Translations under genes and position numbers: made by a program | Origin: Ramazzottius varieornatus | Taxonomy: Eukaryota > Tardigrada > Eutardigrada > Parachela > Ramazzottiidae | Direction: 5' to 3' | NCBI GenBank assembly: GCA_001949185.1 | Contig: BDGG01000012.1 | Span: 1,630,035-1,694,034 of the forward strand | Length of the DNA: 64,000 nucleotides | Shown here: positions 1 through 10,800 of the stretch, in pieces | How positions within the stretch are numbered: position 1 is the stretch's first letter | Layout of the letters: each line of letters begins with the position of its first letter | The notes under the pieces: model-generated | Told to the model about the DNA's origin: nothing | The model's database searches: none | The model's input: the letters and a program-made list of their open reading frames with translations, nothing else

Positions 1-12
1 GTACTGATATTT

Positions 13-1468
13 TTAGAAACTATGAGAGAATCTCGCCTCTGTGGTGGATCCGAAACCAATAGTGGTCTCTTCGGCTCCTTGTACGGCATGCAGGTATTGG
101 TCCAATAGCTTTTCATGACGATCAGTAACATTCTTGATGTGCTGTTCAATGTATAGGTTCTTGGTCGCCTTCGCCTGTCGTTTCTAAAGGAGCATAAAGC
201 TGGTTCACATTCCCCAATGCTCACCTGTTTCAAATTTTCACGTACACTTCAAATACGTACTCGAAGTTGCTCGCGGAAGACTTCGCTGCCACGCGCACCG
301 GGAAATGTGATGGGAAACGCGGAAGTTAGTATTTCGGGATGGTTCTGTGCAACAGCCTTTTGGAACGCTGCGATAGCAGTATCCCCTGCAACATGAAAGA
401 AACTGATGATCTTTCGGACAGCCTGAAACGACCCTAGTTCAGTCTTAGACAACTCCGTTGGAAAATGACGAACCACGAGACATCCCCTTTGGCCTTGAGA
501 ACATCTTTCCAGAAACTACAAAGTTCGCTCCACAAAAGCGCTGGCCTTTTGGTTCCGCTGGCTATTTTCAAAACGTGTAGTTGCACACTAAAGCCGAACG
601 AAGTGTCGAAAGGCGAATGCCTACCCCCAAACATCCTACTGCGTTGGTCACCCGGCAAGGAACAGTGTCGCCTGATTTTTCAAAGATATTGCCGTTGACG
701 TCAATCGTGTACCCATGAGCTCTTCCTCTTGGGCTTACTTTCAGACCTTTGTAGATTCCCCGCGTTGATTCGATCTAGACATATCACAAACAAGCTTGTT
801 GGTCAGGCGGTTGACTCTGCAACACCTCGAAATTCTAGAAAAAAGCTCACACTGTTCTTGTTCATCCTTTGTAACAACATGGCGACAGTTTTGTTGCGTT
901 GTCGCGCAGTTTCCGGCTTCCTAACTATGCAAGTTGGCGCCCACACCTTGATATCCGCGTAATCGCATGACGCCAAGTCCGTATTGGCGTTATAAGGCGG
1001 GAATCTTACCATTTTATCTTTGAATGTACTGGTAATCTGCAATATGAAATAAGATACCGCTCTTAACCAAAAATTTATGCCTCAAAATCGCTATTAATAA
1101 CTGAAGTGCAAATACTATGATAAAACCTTACTTCCGGTGGGCTCTTGCCGAGACTGATGCCAGGATCGTACAACGCATCTGGTCCTTCATGACCAGGTAG
1201 GCGATTGACGTACCCGGTTGTATCTCGAGCCTCATAACTTCCGAAAGGTGGATAGATTCCGGCAAGTGGCACTACAACATAGATTTATGCATTACACGAG
1301 ATTTCGGAGCACGAAGCAATCCTGCGTAAATACAGTATCGATGTTGCACTCACCAGGTGCTACGATGGTGCTTTTGTCGGTCTCATACGTGCCAACAGGT
1401 GGAATGTCGCTTAGTTTGTAAGGCGGGATGCGAGGTGATGTGTTCTCCAACCCGGAAAATGCCGCCAT
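13..1468 (-). CDS. Proline/glycine-rich conserved hypothetical protein (possible axonemal PG-repeat protein), exons partly resolved
   Basis: A multi-exon gene read from phase-consistent splice sites. Exon 1 (1468-1354) starts MAAFSGLENTSPRIPPYKL. Exon 2 (1271-1132) carries YPPFGSYEA and LPGHEGPDALYDPG. Exon 3 starts at 1036 (ITSTFKDKMVRFPPYN). A middle region near 760-560 is coding in more than one possible frame and its borders are not settled. The last two exons are clear: 385-261 (through FREQLR) and 183-13, which join in phase and end in a basic, helical stretch followed by TIGFGSTTEARFSHSF and a stop. Short Pro/Gly/Tyr motifs and FGS..RF endings recall sperm-tail PG-rich repeat and microtubule-inner proteins, but this is only a resemblance. 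No catalytic motif or membrane segment is visible. The gene is probably real; the family assignment is weak. Confidence 0.42.
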
Positions 1469-2270
1469 TTTGCTCGCACAGTTTCACCGTGAAGACATTT
1501 GGTTCGTATTGATGACGATAGTATCCGAAGTTTGTATGGGCTAAATAGTACAGTAAAAAATTAACATAGTTATTACATAAACGGACGAAGCAGATCTAAA
1601 CCGACTTGCAACGATGTTTGGCACGTACCCTCGCGAGGAGCAAGCACTGCTTCCTCACGCTGTGTTGCTAAGTTGGGATTCAGAAGAGCAGGGATATCAA
1701 GCCTGCTTCCCTCTCTAAATCGCATTGCTTTTATCAGTGAACGGTCTGCTTTTCCCGGAATTCATTACTCGGAAGAATGGGAGAAAATTGCAAGTCGATC
1801 CTTTGAACTTGTTTCGCTTTCGTATTGGCTCTTCGAACTCGCAAACCGCTGTTTGGAATTATGATTGCGTATGTCATGTCATACGTAGGTAATGCTATTT
1901 GTGATGTCATAACACCTAACGAGCGTCGATCAGTTTATGACTTTCTGGTTAGTTCTTATGCTATTCTCAGTATTCTGTTCCTTGGGAAATGGAAAGTTAA
2001 GTTGGGTCTCGGGAGTAGCACTATATAAACTTGTACAACTCGTTTCACTACGTGCAGAACCAGTGGAGGTCCATCAGCAGCCTGTGAACTATTGTTCCAA
2101 CAAGAATATCAAGACTGGTTGGGATGACTTATCTCGCTTCGTATATACGTATGCGTCGCTTCTTGCATTTTATGTGTCCAAAACATCCCAGCCACCTGTC
2201 CGGAAGTCCCTTACTCCTGCAACAAAGACATTCCCATCGCGACGAAAGAAACCCCAATCCACCGGAGGAA

Positions 2271-2456
2271 ATGAGTGGAAGACCAGAAAGTCCGAGTCTG
2301 ACAGCTGCCAGATCGCAGAGAAAGAAAATGTTCAGAATATTCGTGGCATCGATCACCTTTTTCGTGATCTCATCCCATTTTCTCTTGCCCTACGTCACGG
2401 CGAAAACTGTTTTAACTGAACTTAACCACGAAAGGCAAACCCATGGACCCGGATGA
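2271..2456 (+). CDS. Small single-pass membrane protein, 61 aa (hypothetical)
   Basis: An intact ORF in a good start context (ggaaATGag). A hydrophilic Ser/Arg N-terminus (MSGRPESPSLTAARSQRKK) leads into one hydrophobic segment (residues about 21-42, FRIFVASITFFVISSHFLL) and a short polar tail ending HGPG. The basic residues before the membrane segment suggest a signal-anchor with the N-terminus in the cytosol. The reading frame is open upstream to about 2124, so it could also be the last exon of a longer gene. It sits between the divergent PG-rich gene and the 3' end of YPEL5. I do not recognise the family. Codon phase and a clean hydropathy profile are the only support. Confidence 0.35.
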   Translation: MSGRPESPSLTAARSQRKKMFRIFVASITFFVISSHFLLPYVTAKTVLTELNHERQTHGPG

Positions 2457-2703
2457 TATGCAACCCATTTACTGAATCGATATAATTAATAATATGTACG
2501 ATGTGTTTTGGAATCAAGAAACTCGCTTAATTCAACCGCACTCTCGGATACAAAGCGGTTCAAAACTGACCAAATCAGAACGATAAATGCTGATGTAGGA
2601 GTTTCGCGATTTATACAACTTTGTACAGTAGCTTTGGAGCAACAGACTGGTGGAACTTACTTGAAAATGTTTGAGTAAAGGTCAAGGCAGACAAATGACC
2701 AGC

Positions 2704-3168
2704 TCAAAAATCGATCATGTGGTGGTGTTGATGATTCTGAGGAGGTGTAGGCGAAGGATCCCGCGATTCAATTCCGTTGTAATCGTTGATAAGGGCCTTT
2801 TCTAGGATAACGTTACCTGTAAACGAGCAGTTAGCGAACGATTGGTATGAAAGAGGGGCATGAGGTAAACGAAATATACCTTCTTTATAGCGTTGGTCCT
2901 CTTCCGTGGCGAACTCGTAAAACCAGCCTAGTTTTTGCGAGCACTTTTTGCAGAACACGTCGCGCACGAAGTGTTGTCCCGTCAGCATCATCCGATCTTG
3001 CACCTCCGAGAATGTAATGTTCACCACCTTCCGGAAGAGGAAGGCTCGACCCGTGGAGCCCGTAAATCGCGTGCTGACCAGCTCTTTCTTGTTGGTCAGA
3101 GGTGTATCGCAGTGATTGCACGCGAAGATCCTCGCGCCTCCTGGATGTTCCAGAAAGACTCTCCCCAT
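2704..3168 (-). CDS. YPEL5: Yippee-like protein, YPEL5 type
   Basis: Two exons, 3168-2880 and 2816-2704, separated by a 63 bp GT-AG intron placed after the codons for QRYKEG; the protein is 133 aa (YPEL5 is about 121). The Yippee zinc-binding domain is plain: [10 protein letters not shown] supplies the first Cys pair and [12 protein letters not shown] the second, with [14 protein letters not shown] and HFVRD between them. The start at 3168 was chosen because MGRVFLEH matches the family N-terminus; the frame is open further upstream. In other animals YPEL5 is a subunit of the CTLH/GID ubiquitin ligase. The C-terminal tail is unusual, ending in a His-rich stretch ([11 protein letters not shown]). 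Confidence 0.93.
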   Translation of the reverse strand: MGRVFLEHPGGARIFACNHCDTPLTNKKELVSTRFTGSTGRAFLFRKVVNITFSEVQDRMMLTGQHFVRDVFCKKCSQKLGWFYEFATEEDQRYKEGIFRLPHAPLSYQSFANCSFTGNVILEKALINDYNGIESRDPSPTPPQNHQHHHMIDF

Positions 3169-3632
3169 GTTCCCTATGCTTCCAACTGAGCGATCCACAA
3201 GGTACGTCGGATAAAGAACTGACGAGGGGAAATCGTAAAACAGTCCAGTGCAGAATTCCAGGTTTTCCAATTCCAAAATCCAAACACAGAAAAATTAATA
3301 AAGAGAAACGATTTGAATCCGAATATAATAGCGAGTTTGCAATTCCAGGAGGTGAGTCGTCTCTTGGTTGGTCTTTGCAATTACTATTAACCAATCCAAT
3401 GAGACAGGAAACAAACTCTAAATTTGTTGTTGTTTCCAGATCGTTCTCTAACATATAACTTGCACTTCCGGCTGCTTTCTTCTGGTTCTTTCATCCTGAA
3501 TCATCCTTCTGCTACTTCTTAGTTCTTAGTCCCTACTCCTTCACGTGACCGAGTTACGGTGTGAATCTGTGTTGAAGTGGATGATCCTGTGACGCAGTAG
3601 TGGGGCTTGACTTTTGCAGAGATCGAGCGACT

Positions 3633-4829
3633 ATGAATAATCGTGACTTTCGACCACCATTTGGATTTCCGGGAGCCTTCTTTGATGGCTTCGATAGCCG
3701 AGGAGGAAATCGGTGAGTGAACTTGCGCTTACACATAAAGTACTTCGGAGGTATGGCATGAGCTGGTCACGGGTTTGCTTGTGTAGTTCGGGTGAGGTCA
3801 ATAGCAAGTATTTTTCTCTGCTGCAGTTTTGATGATGAGGGAGACGACGCCTTCGGAGATGACATATTTGGGCGATTCCGATTTGGGAATTTGAGACGAA
3901 GCTCGCCGTTCCAGGATATGCAGAATGCGTTCAGTGGAGCTGAGATGATGTTTCGACACATGGACAGAATGTTTCAAGATATGCATATGTTTGGCGACTT
4001 CGGACAAATTATGGGACCGAACGACGCCCATGGTATGTCCTCCCCTATGTATATAGAAAATTTCTTTGACTTTTGTCTTATATATGGGGATTTCGCCCCT
4101 GTGACTTGTTGCGCCGTATCGTTATAGAGACTCTTGCAATTGAAAATGGGAACAAGGACGACAAGAATGGACGGCGGCCAGGTCGAACAAGATCTCCAAG
4201 AGACGAGATGCTCAAAGAGCCAGACTCTGATGACATCACAGCTGCCTTTCCGGGCGGAATGGAAGACAGGGAAGTGAAAGAGCACGAAGTGAAAGATATC
4301 ATATTAGGAAGGGATGGTCGCGGAGGGGGAAGGACTAACTCGCAAGGTGGATTCTCGTGGAGTGGGTCGTCTAGCATGACATCGTTTGCTGGCTTTGGAG
4401 ACGGAGTATGTTGTTCGAGCCTGAAGCTGCATATTTTGTTCAAGTGCTTATATTGCAGTACTTTGTTACGCATTTTTAAGCTGCTTTCTTTTCCAGAAAA
4501 TGGAGCAGCGTCGGACAGTTCAAAATCCGGATGGTTCGAAATCCACGATTGTGACGCGAATAATGGGTGACAGAGAAATAACCATCACGAAGACCATCAG
4601 TCGAAACGGGGAGGAAGTAGTAGAAGAGGAACTAGTAAACATGGATGAAGACGATCGTGAGAACTTTGAACAGGAATGGACGGGACACGGACAATCTCCG
4701 CAGTTTTCAGGTTTGCGCCCTGGTCGCCCACGGGACGAGAGAAGCATCATGAGTAGGGGAGAGCCACCTCTGTTGGATCGCCGTGGCCCTGGAATCCTTT
4801 CAAAGATTTTTGGAAGCTGGTTTCGTTGA
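3633..4829 (+). CDS. HAX1: HAX1-like protein
   Basis: Four exons (3633-3712, 3827-4032, 4128-4405, 4497-4829) join in phase to give 298 aa. Identity rests on the N-terminus (FRPPFGFPGAFFDGF, like the HAX1 start), an acidic stretch after it (DDEGDDAFGDD), and a C-terminal block with EQRRTVQNPDGSKSTIVTR followed by a final KIFGSWFR, which matches the HAX1 ending. HAX1 is a mitochondrial anti-apoptotic factor and a partner of HtrA2 and the CLPB disaggregase. The middle, rich in charged residues and Gly, is poorly conserved and looks disordered. The gene is head-to-head with YPEL5 with about 460 bp between start codons, so the two probably share a promoter region. Confidence 0.85.
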
Positions 4830-5025
4830 CATATTTCGAAATTCCTGAGGATAATATCATGTCATCTACGTGAGGACTTTGCTCGCGATCTGAGAACATT
4901 CACCGAGAGTGATCGACTGATCTTTTGCCTTTGCGTGTGTTCAATTGGAGCGTTGGGACTGATTGTGTGGTTGATACTCAAGAATACTACAGTACAGTAT
5001 GAACTTTCCCAGTTTGTCGCTTACT

Positions 5026-5031
5026 AATAAA
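5026..5031 (+). terminator. Candidate polyadenylation signal AATAAA for HAX1
   Basis: A canonical hexamer about 200 bp after the HAX1 stop codon, in an AT-rich stretch, followed by a GT-rich sequence. Position and sequence are the only support. Confidence 0.3.
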
Positions 5032-5484
5032 GTTAGTGTTCGATCCCAGAACTGAAACAGCCCTTGATATTGCGACTGCTCTGAAGTCCGTGATACTAAA
5101 GATTAATAACTTTAGTTAATAACTTTGCCGCCTGTGTTTTGGGAAGTTTTCCACTCTCTCGTGGTCGACCGGTCGTGAAGAAATCTTTTATATTTCGGAC
5201 ACTCGGAACCGGAAAGTCTAGCTGGTGCTAGGCATAATTTTTGTTTTACATTCTTTGAAATTTGAAAACGAAAACCAGTAATTTACTTTAGCATTTTCTT
5301 GCAATAATTTACATTGTGACAGCAAATTGACAGTGCGTAAGTTATGTGGCAAGCCACCGAACATAAACTGTTTCGAGTGAGTCATTCGCGTTCAGATCTC
5401 AACGGATTGAAACAGTGAGCAAGATTTGGGAAACTGCTGTCATAGACAAAAGCAAATCAAACCAGGTTTGCAAAGCTGTACAAT

Positions 5485-6326
5485 CTAAACCGATGGCAAT
5501 CCAGGGACCTTTGCCTGGTTCTCTTGTTTGTCTTTCATCTCTTCATTTTCCAGGTACAGTTCCTTGACAGCTTCGTCGTACTTAGCCTGATAGAAGTTCG
5601 CAGCAATAGGCTTTCCCAGTGAGTACTTCTTCTCGAACTCACTGAGGCTAAACTTGCGATCACCGTCAGCTTTCGAGTAGAAGGGTTCTTTGGGTTGCAG
5701 CTGGCCCTTCTGCTTGTACACCACTACAGCATAACGATGAAGCCCTACGACCGATCTAAGCAATTCATCACAAATGATCACAAACAAGGAGATGGAAGTC
5801 ATAAGACTGCTACAAACCGGTTCCGGGGAGAGGACCAGCGCCAATGTACTCGGACAAAACTTTCCCTCGACTAATATTATTTTCCGGAATGTTCATGACA
5901 ACATACTGCTGCCACTGGACTTCGCCCTCATTCTTTTCAGGATTCTGCGTATCAAGATCTGCGATAAAAGGCTATATTTGCAGCGAGTAAACGCTCGCGC
6001 ATGGTGAGCTTCTCAGATCTCTCAGCTTACCAGCAATAACCAAGGTGTAGAACGCTCCTTTCTCCGCCGGCCATTTCACACTCGGTGGTTCTTTCACATC
6101 CTCCGGCCTCAGCTCATTACCCAGCATAGCGTGAACGCTGGCGCTAAACTTGACCTGTAAAACAAAAACAGTTTCTTCTTTAGCAGTTAGCACGTGAGAA
6201 GATAGGGCAAGATGAAATACTCCACGAAAACAGTGAACTTGAAAAGCTTACGTCGCAAATTTCTTGTGGAGCCTCCTCTAGTATATCCGGAACGATCAAG
6301 TGATCCTTGAACTTGCTCTGCTCCAT
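5485..6326 (-). CDS. Phosphatidylethanolamine-binding protein (PEBP/RKIP family) with altered ligand pocket
   Basis: Four exons (6326-6252, 6154-6031, 5958-5818, 5744-5485) join in phase to 199 aa, the usual PEBP length. The fold is recognised from HLIVPDILEEAP at the N-terminus, VLSEYIGAGPLPGTGLHRY (conserved region 2) and the C-terminal FEKKYSLGKPIAANFYQAKYD. Conserved region 1, normally DPDAP, reads DLDTQNPEKN, and the pocket His-His after Trp is Gln-Gln (VQWQQYVVMNI). Anion or phospholipid-head binding may therefore be weakened or changed. The start at 6326 gives a typical PEBP beginning. The frame is open to an ATG at 6536, whose Arg-rich extension could be a targeting sequence, so the N-terminus is uncertain. 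Confidence 0.85.
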
Positions 6327-7895
6327 TTCTCCCGATACTTTGCGGTCGGCACTTGCCTGTCTTGCGAAGAACAAAGAGGCGAGGTTCACGCAGGCACTAT
6401 GGCAAACAGGCAAAACAGCTGCTCGGCTACTCCGTACACGGCACGCAAAAACAATTTGACGTCGCTGACAAACTGGTAAGCGAAAGTAAGTAGCGCGGTC
6501 GACAATCGCTCGAAGCAACTTGGAGTTACGATTCATGGCGGAGATTACAGAACGACAAAACAGACGGAAAGCGTATACCTTCGGCGGGTGGGGTCGGACT
6601 GTTCTCAGTTCACACTCAGCTGCAGCCTGCGGGCGAACGAGAAGCAAGACTTACAGAAGTAACTTCTGTGGCAACCAGGATCCGTGCAGAGTTCGTAATC
6701 CTAGACACAACGACGTAGCTGGTGCACAAGGAACGACAACAAATGTGCAGACTTCAGAAAGCAGTGAAAGTAGGGAAGAAATCAACAAGACGAACTTACA
6801 GTGTAAGACAAAATAAACCGTTGAAAATGGGTGTGGGATGGAACCAGATGGATGGAGCCAATGAAGTTTGCCCATGCAGAAAAATCCAATTCTCATTGGC
6901 CGAGTCGTAAATAATCTCCAGCTGCAGTATTACGCCCATTTTTAACGGTTAATTTTGTCGTACACTGTACGAAGATGGTACTGTAAATTCCTCTAATTTC
7001 CTCATGGACCAAACCGGACTTCGACCACTGTGGCCAGAGTGGGGTGCTCTACTGTGGCAGTGGCACCAGAGTGATGCTAGGTTATGAGTATTGATTGTCA
7101 ATCAACTCAGCAGTGCTCGGTTTGGAACTGCTAAATTAGCAGCTCGACAAAACTTACGAAAGTTTCATACTCCCGGGGAAGCCGTAGGTCACCCTTATTT
7201 ATTGCAGGGGCCCTAAAGAGCAATATTTTCAGGTTTCAGAATTTTGTCTAAGATTTCCCTTTTTCGGTTCAAAGTTTCCACGTCGAGATCGTCCTCTACC
7301 GAGAAATCTGCCCTACATCTACCTTCATCAGGAACTGGAGTCGTTGGTTATCAGCATCAGCATAAGCAGAACAAAGCCGGATGAACGTCCACCAGATAGC
7401 CATCAGCGCGAACAGGACGCGGGACATCAAGGTGAGCTTTATCGTTAACCAGGTACACCATCGACGATTACGACTTGAGAACGTTTGGAGAGAACAGCAC
7501 ATCCTTCGAAGGATAGTAGCAGTTCTAAAGGAGATGGGTAGTTGCGTTTCTGTTGACGGTTGGTGTGTCCGTTTCTGGTAGCATAGATCAGACATCGCTC
7601 GGCAACGTTCAGTTCTCATTGAGCGCGGTGCGCTTACGAATAATGGTCTCTCGCCCGTATGACTTCCATTAAGTTCCCGTCTTCACTGTCGGGCTAACCT
7701 GAAGTATGTTTTATTCGAATGTGACCTTGTTGGTCTGCGCTTAATTGTCTTAGGATGCGTGGTGGTGATAGTACTAATCGGTAGGTCTTAAAATAGATGA
7801 CCATGCAGTTTCTTAATCTTTCCGTGGCACGTCTGGCGTAAGAATTAAGATGTTGATGTTGCAGAGCATTTTCTTCTTGGCTTGGAGTGACCACC
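6327..7895. other. Intergenic region between PEBP and UPF1
   Basis: Divergent upstream region for PEBP (-) and UPF1 (+). Several short frames exist, such as minus-strand 7619-7296, but none has a family signature or convincing splice partners. The UPF1 promoter and 5' UTR must lie in the right half; no clear TATA box was seen. Confidence 0.6.
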
Positions 7896-10800
7896 ATGAA
7901 TAGTATCAACGGGAATGGCAGTCGAATAGGATCTCTCCCGGATGGCGACAAGCCAAAGCAAAATGGATACTACGGAAGTTACAAGACAGTGAGTATACGA
8001 TTATACAGTATTACACAACGTTATTGACTGGAAACTACGTATAACGTTAGTCTTCTGGAATCTGATACGTAGCTTTTCCGCTACCTGATATTCTTGAAAG
8101 TTTTGTCGTGCAGAATGGGTCGACTGGTAGAGGATCAGCTGAGGATGCAAAGATGCCGAACGGTACAACTCACCCGGATGTGGACGATTCCGTGGGTGAT
8201 TCGGCCACCGAGAATGACTTGGCACGACGCATGATGGAGTTGACCGTGGAAGATGACGACCAAGACTTCTTCAAGTCGTCAAAGGCGGAGCACGCTTGCT
8301 GGTAAGTCGGTTGTAATGTGAATGTGCGGCAGAATGTTTTCGGTGGTTTGACAGTGTTTTATTGTTTAGTTATTGCGGACTGAGCGACCCATCGGCTGTC
8401 GCATGTTGCGTTTGCTGTAAAAAATGGTTCTGTAATGGTCGAGGACTGATCCAAGGAAGGTTAGTAATCCTTTGCTGTCCTTCGTCATGTTTTGATCTAT
8501 ATTGACCGTTTGTCCTAGTATATTCTTATGTTTTTAGCCATATCGTTCATCACATGGTACGGGCAAAGCATTTCGAGATCCAGCTGCACAAGGATGGACC
8601 ATTGGGCGATACCAGCTTGGAGTGTTACAACTGCGGAAACAAGAACTCGTTGGTTTTGGGCTTCATTCCGGCCAAGTCGGAAAGTTTGGTAGTCTTACTG
8701 TGCCGCAGTCCTTGCGCCAACGCTGCCAACCTGAAGGACAGTAACTGGGGCGATGCAAGCTTGTGGAAAGCCGTCATTGAGAATCGCCAGTTCGCCAAGT
8801 GGATGTTGCGAGTGAGAAATTATTCCATCTCCCTATCGTGAACTTCATGCGAGCGTTTCTTAGTATGTGTGTCTTCGCTCTAGCAACCCAGCGATCAAGA
8901 AATGATTCGTCAAAGACAGATCAACTCCACGCAGCTGCTGAAACTGGAAGACCTGTGGCGAACGAACCCGAACGCCACCGTGGAAGATTTAGACCAGACA
9001 CCGACCGAATCGGTACTTCGCTACTAACAAAGTTTTCTCACGATCTATGGTGGATTCTTGTGAAGAGCAAGTTTATGGGCTGCTCTTTGTTTTATANNNN
9101 NNNNNNNNNNNNNNNNNNNNNNNNNNNNNNNNNNNNNNNNNNNNNNNNNNNNNNNNNNNNNNNNNNNNNNNNNNNNNNNNNNNNNNNNNNNNNNNNNNNN
9201 NNNNNNNNNNNNNNNNNNNNNNNNNNNNNNNNNNNNNNNNNNNNNNNNNNNNNNATCCGTTACGATGATGCGTACCACTATCAGCGCATCTTTTTGCCGT
9301 TGATCAAGCAAGAAGCCGACACTGACCGAAAGCTAAAAGAATCGCAAGTGTACGAGCACGTGATGGTCCGCTGGGACACCGGACTGAACAAGCGGCAGAT
9401 CGCCTACTTCGTTCTGCCAAGAGTGGACGTGGACGCCAAGATCATGCCGGGGGATGAACTGCGCCTGAGCACGTTAGATCGAACGTGGGACGCTGTGGGC
9501 AACGTGTTGAAGGTGCCCGACAACATCGGGGATGAACTATCGTTGCAGTTGAAATTAGGGACGAAGAACATCCCTCTGGATACGTCCAATGGCTTTCGGG
9601 TGGAGTGTGTCTGGAAGTCCACGTCGTTCGACAGGATGCGCAATGCACTGACTACGTTTGCCATTGACTCTAACTGTATGAGCCATTACATTTACAGCAC
9701 GCTGTTGGGGTACCCCATGAGGGAAACAAATACCAATCGTCCGGTGGTTTTACCAAGGAGAATCACGGCACCGAACTTGCCGGAGTTGAACTCTTCGCAG
9801 GTTTCGGCGGTCCGCATTGCCATTGGCTCCCAGATCAGTCTAATCCAGGTTAGCGACTCGCTCCACCTTAGCTATTTTTCTTCCGGGCATTTCACCAGGA
9901 ATTACCAGAGAAGAAGAAGAAAACTCACCTTCGTAATAGTCCAGTTATTTATATTTTGACCCTTTGTGTATTTTTTTCTGAAATTTTTGCATTGGTTTTC
10001 TAGGGTCCACCAGGAACAGGAAAGACCGTAACATCAGCCACGTTGGTCTATCATCTGGTGAAAGCTACTCGTGCCAAGGTTTTGGTCTGTGCTCCGAGTA
10101 ACATCGCTGTGGACCAATTGACAGAAAAGATCCACAAGACTGGATTGAAGGTGGTGCGTGTGTACTCTAAGAGCCGAGAAGTAGTGGAGTCGACGGTGCA
10201 GTTCCTGTCTCTACACCTCCAGATGTTGGGTAACGCCGAGCTGAACAAGCTGCAAAAGCTGAAGGGGGAGACTGGCGAACTCTCTGATAAGGACGAACGA
10301 CGCTACCGATCTTTGAGGGTTCAGGTCGAGCAGGAACTGCTGAGCTCGGCTGACGTTGTTTGCACCACCTGCGTCGTAAGTTATTTCCCTTGACTTCCGC
10401 TTTCTTTGTGTATTCAACTTTTAAGGTTTTGTTGCTTTTTCCTGTATGAAAGGGCGCTGGTGATCCGCGAATTGGCAAACTGAAGTTCCGAGTGGTTCTC
10501 ATCGATGAAAGCACCCAGGCTATCGAACCCGAATGTCTCATCCCGATCGTAATGGGATGCAAACAGGTACTACTGTAGTTTTCGTACAGTATTCTAAGAA
10601 ACTGCGAGACCGGCGAACGAAGCGTGCAGGGTCGTGTCTCAGGTGGCGCACGCTTCTAGTCAATAGCAATAATAAAGTGCGCCACATGATATTCGGTCAT
10701 GTCGTTTCGTTTGCCGATATACCGGTATCTATCTGGTTTCCGAATTTTGTTTTTCTTTTGGTTGCATGCGGAATGTGTTTTGTGGTTGTAGTTGGTGTTG

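Noticed and set aside
7296-7619. Minus-strand frame with a hydrophobic stretch upstream of UPF1
   Set aside because: No start context, no family, and a plus-strand frame of equal quality overlaps it.
8799-9959. Single 386-codon frame through the N gap in UPF1
   Set aside because: It runs through two introns and the gap; the real product uses separate exons (8884-9012 and the exon ending 9848).
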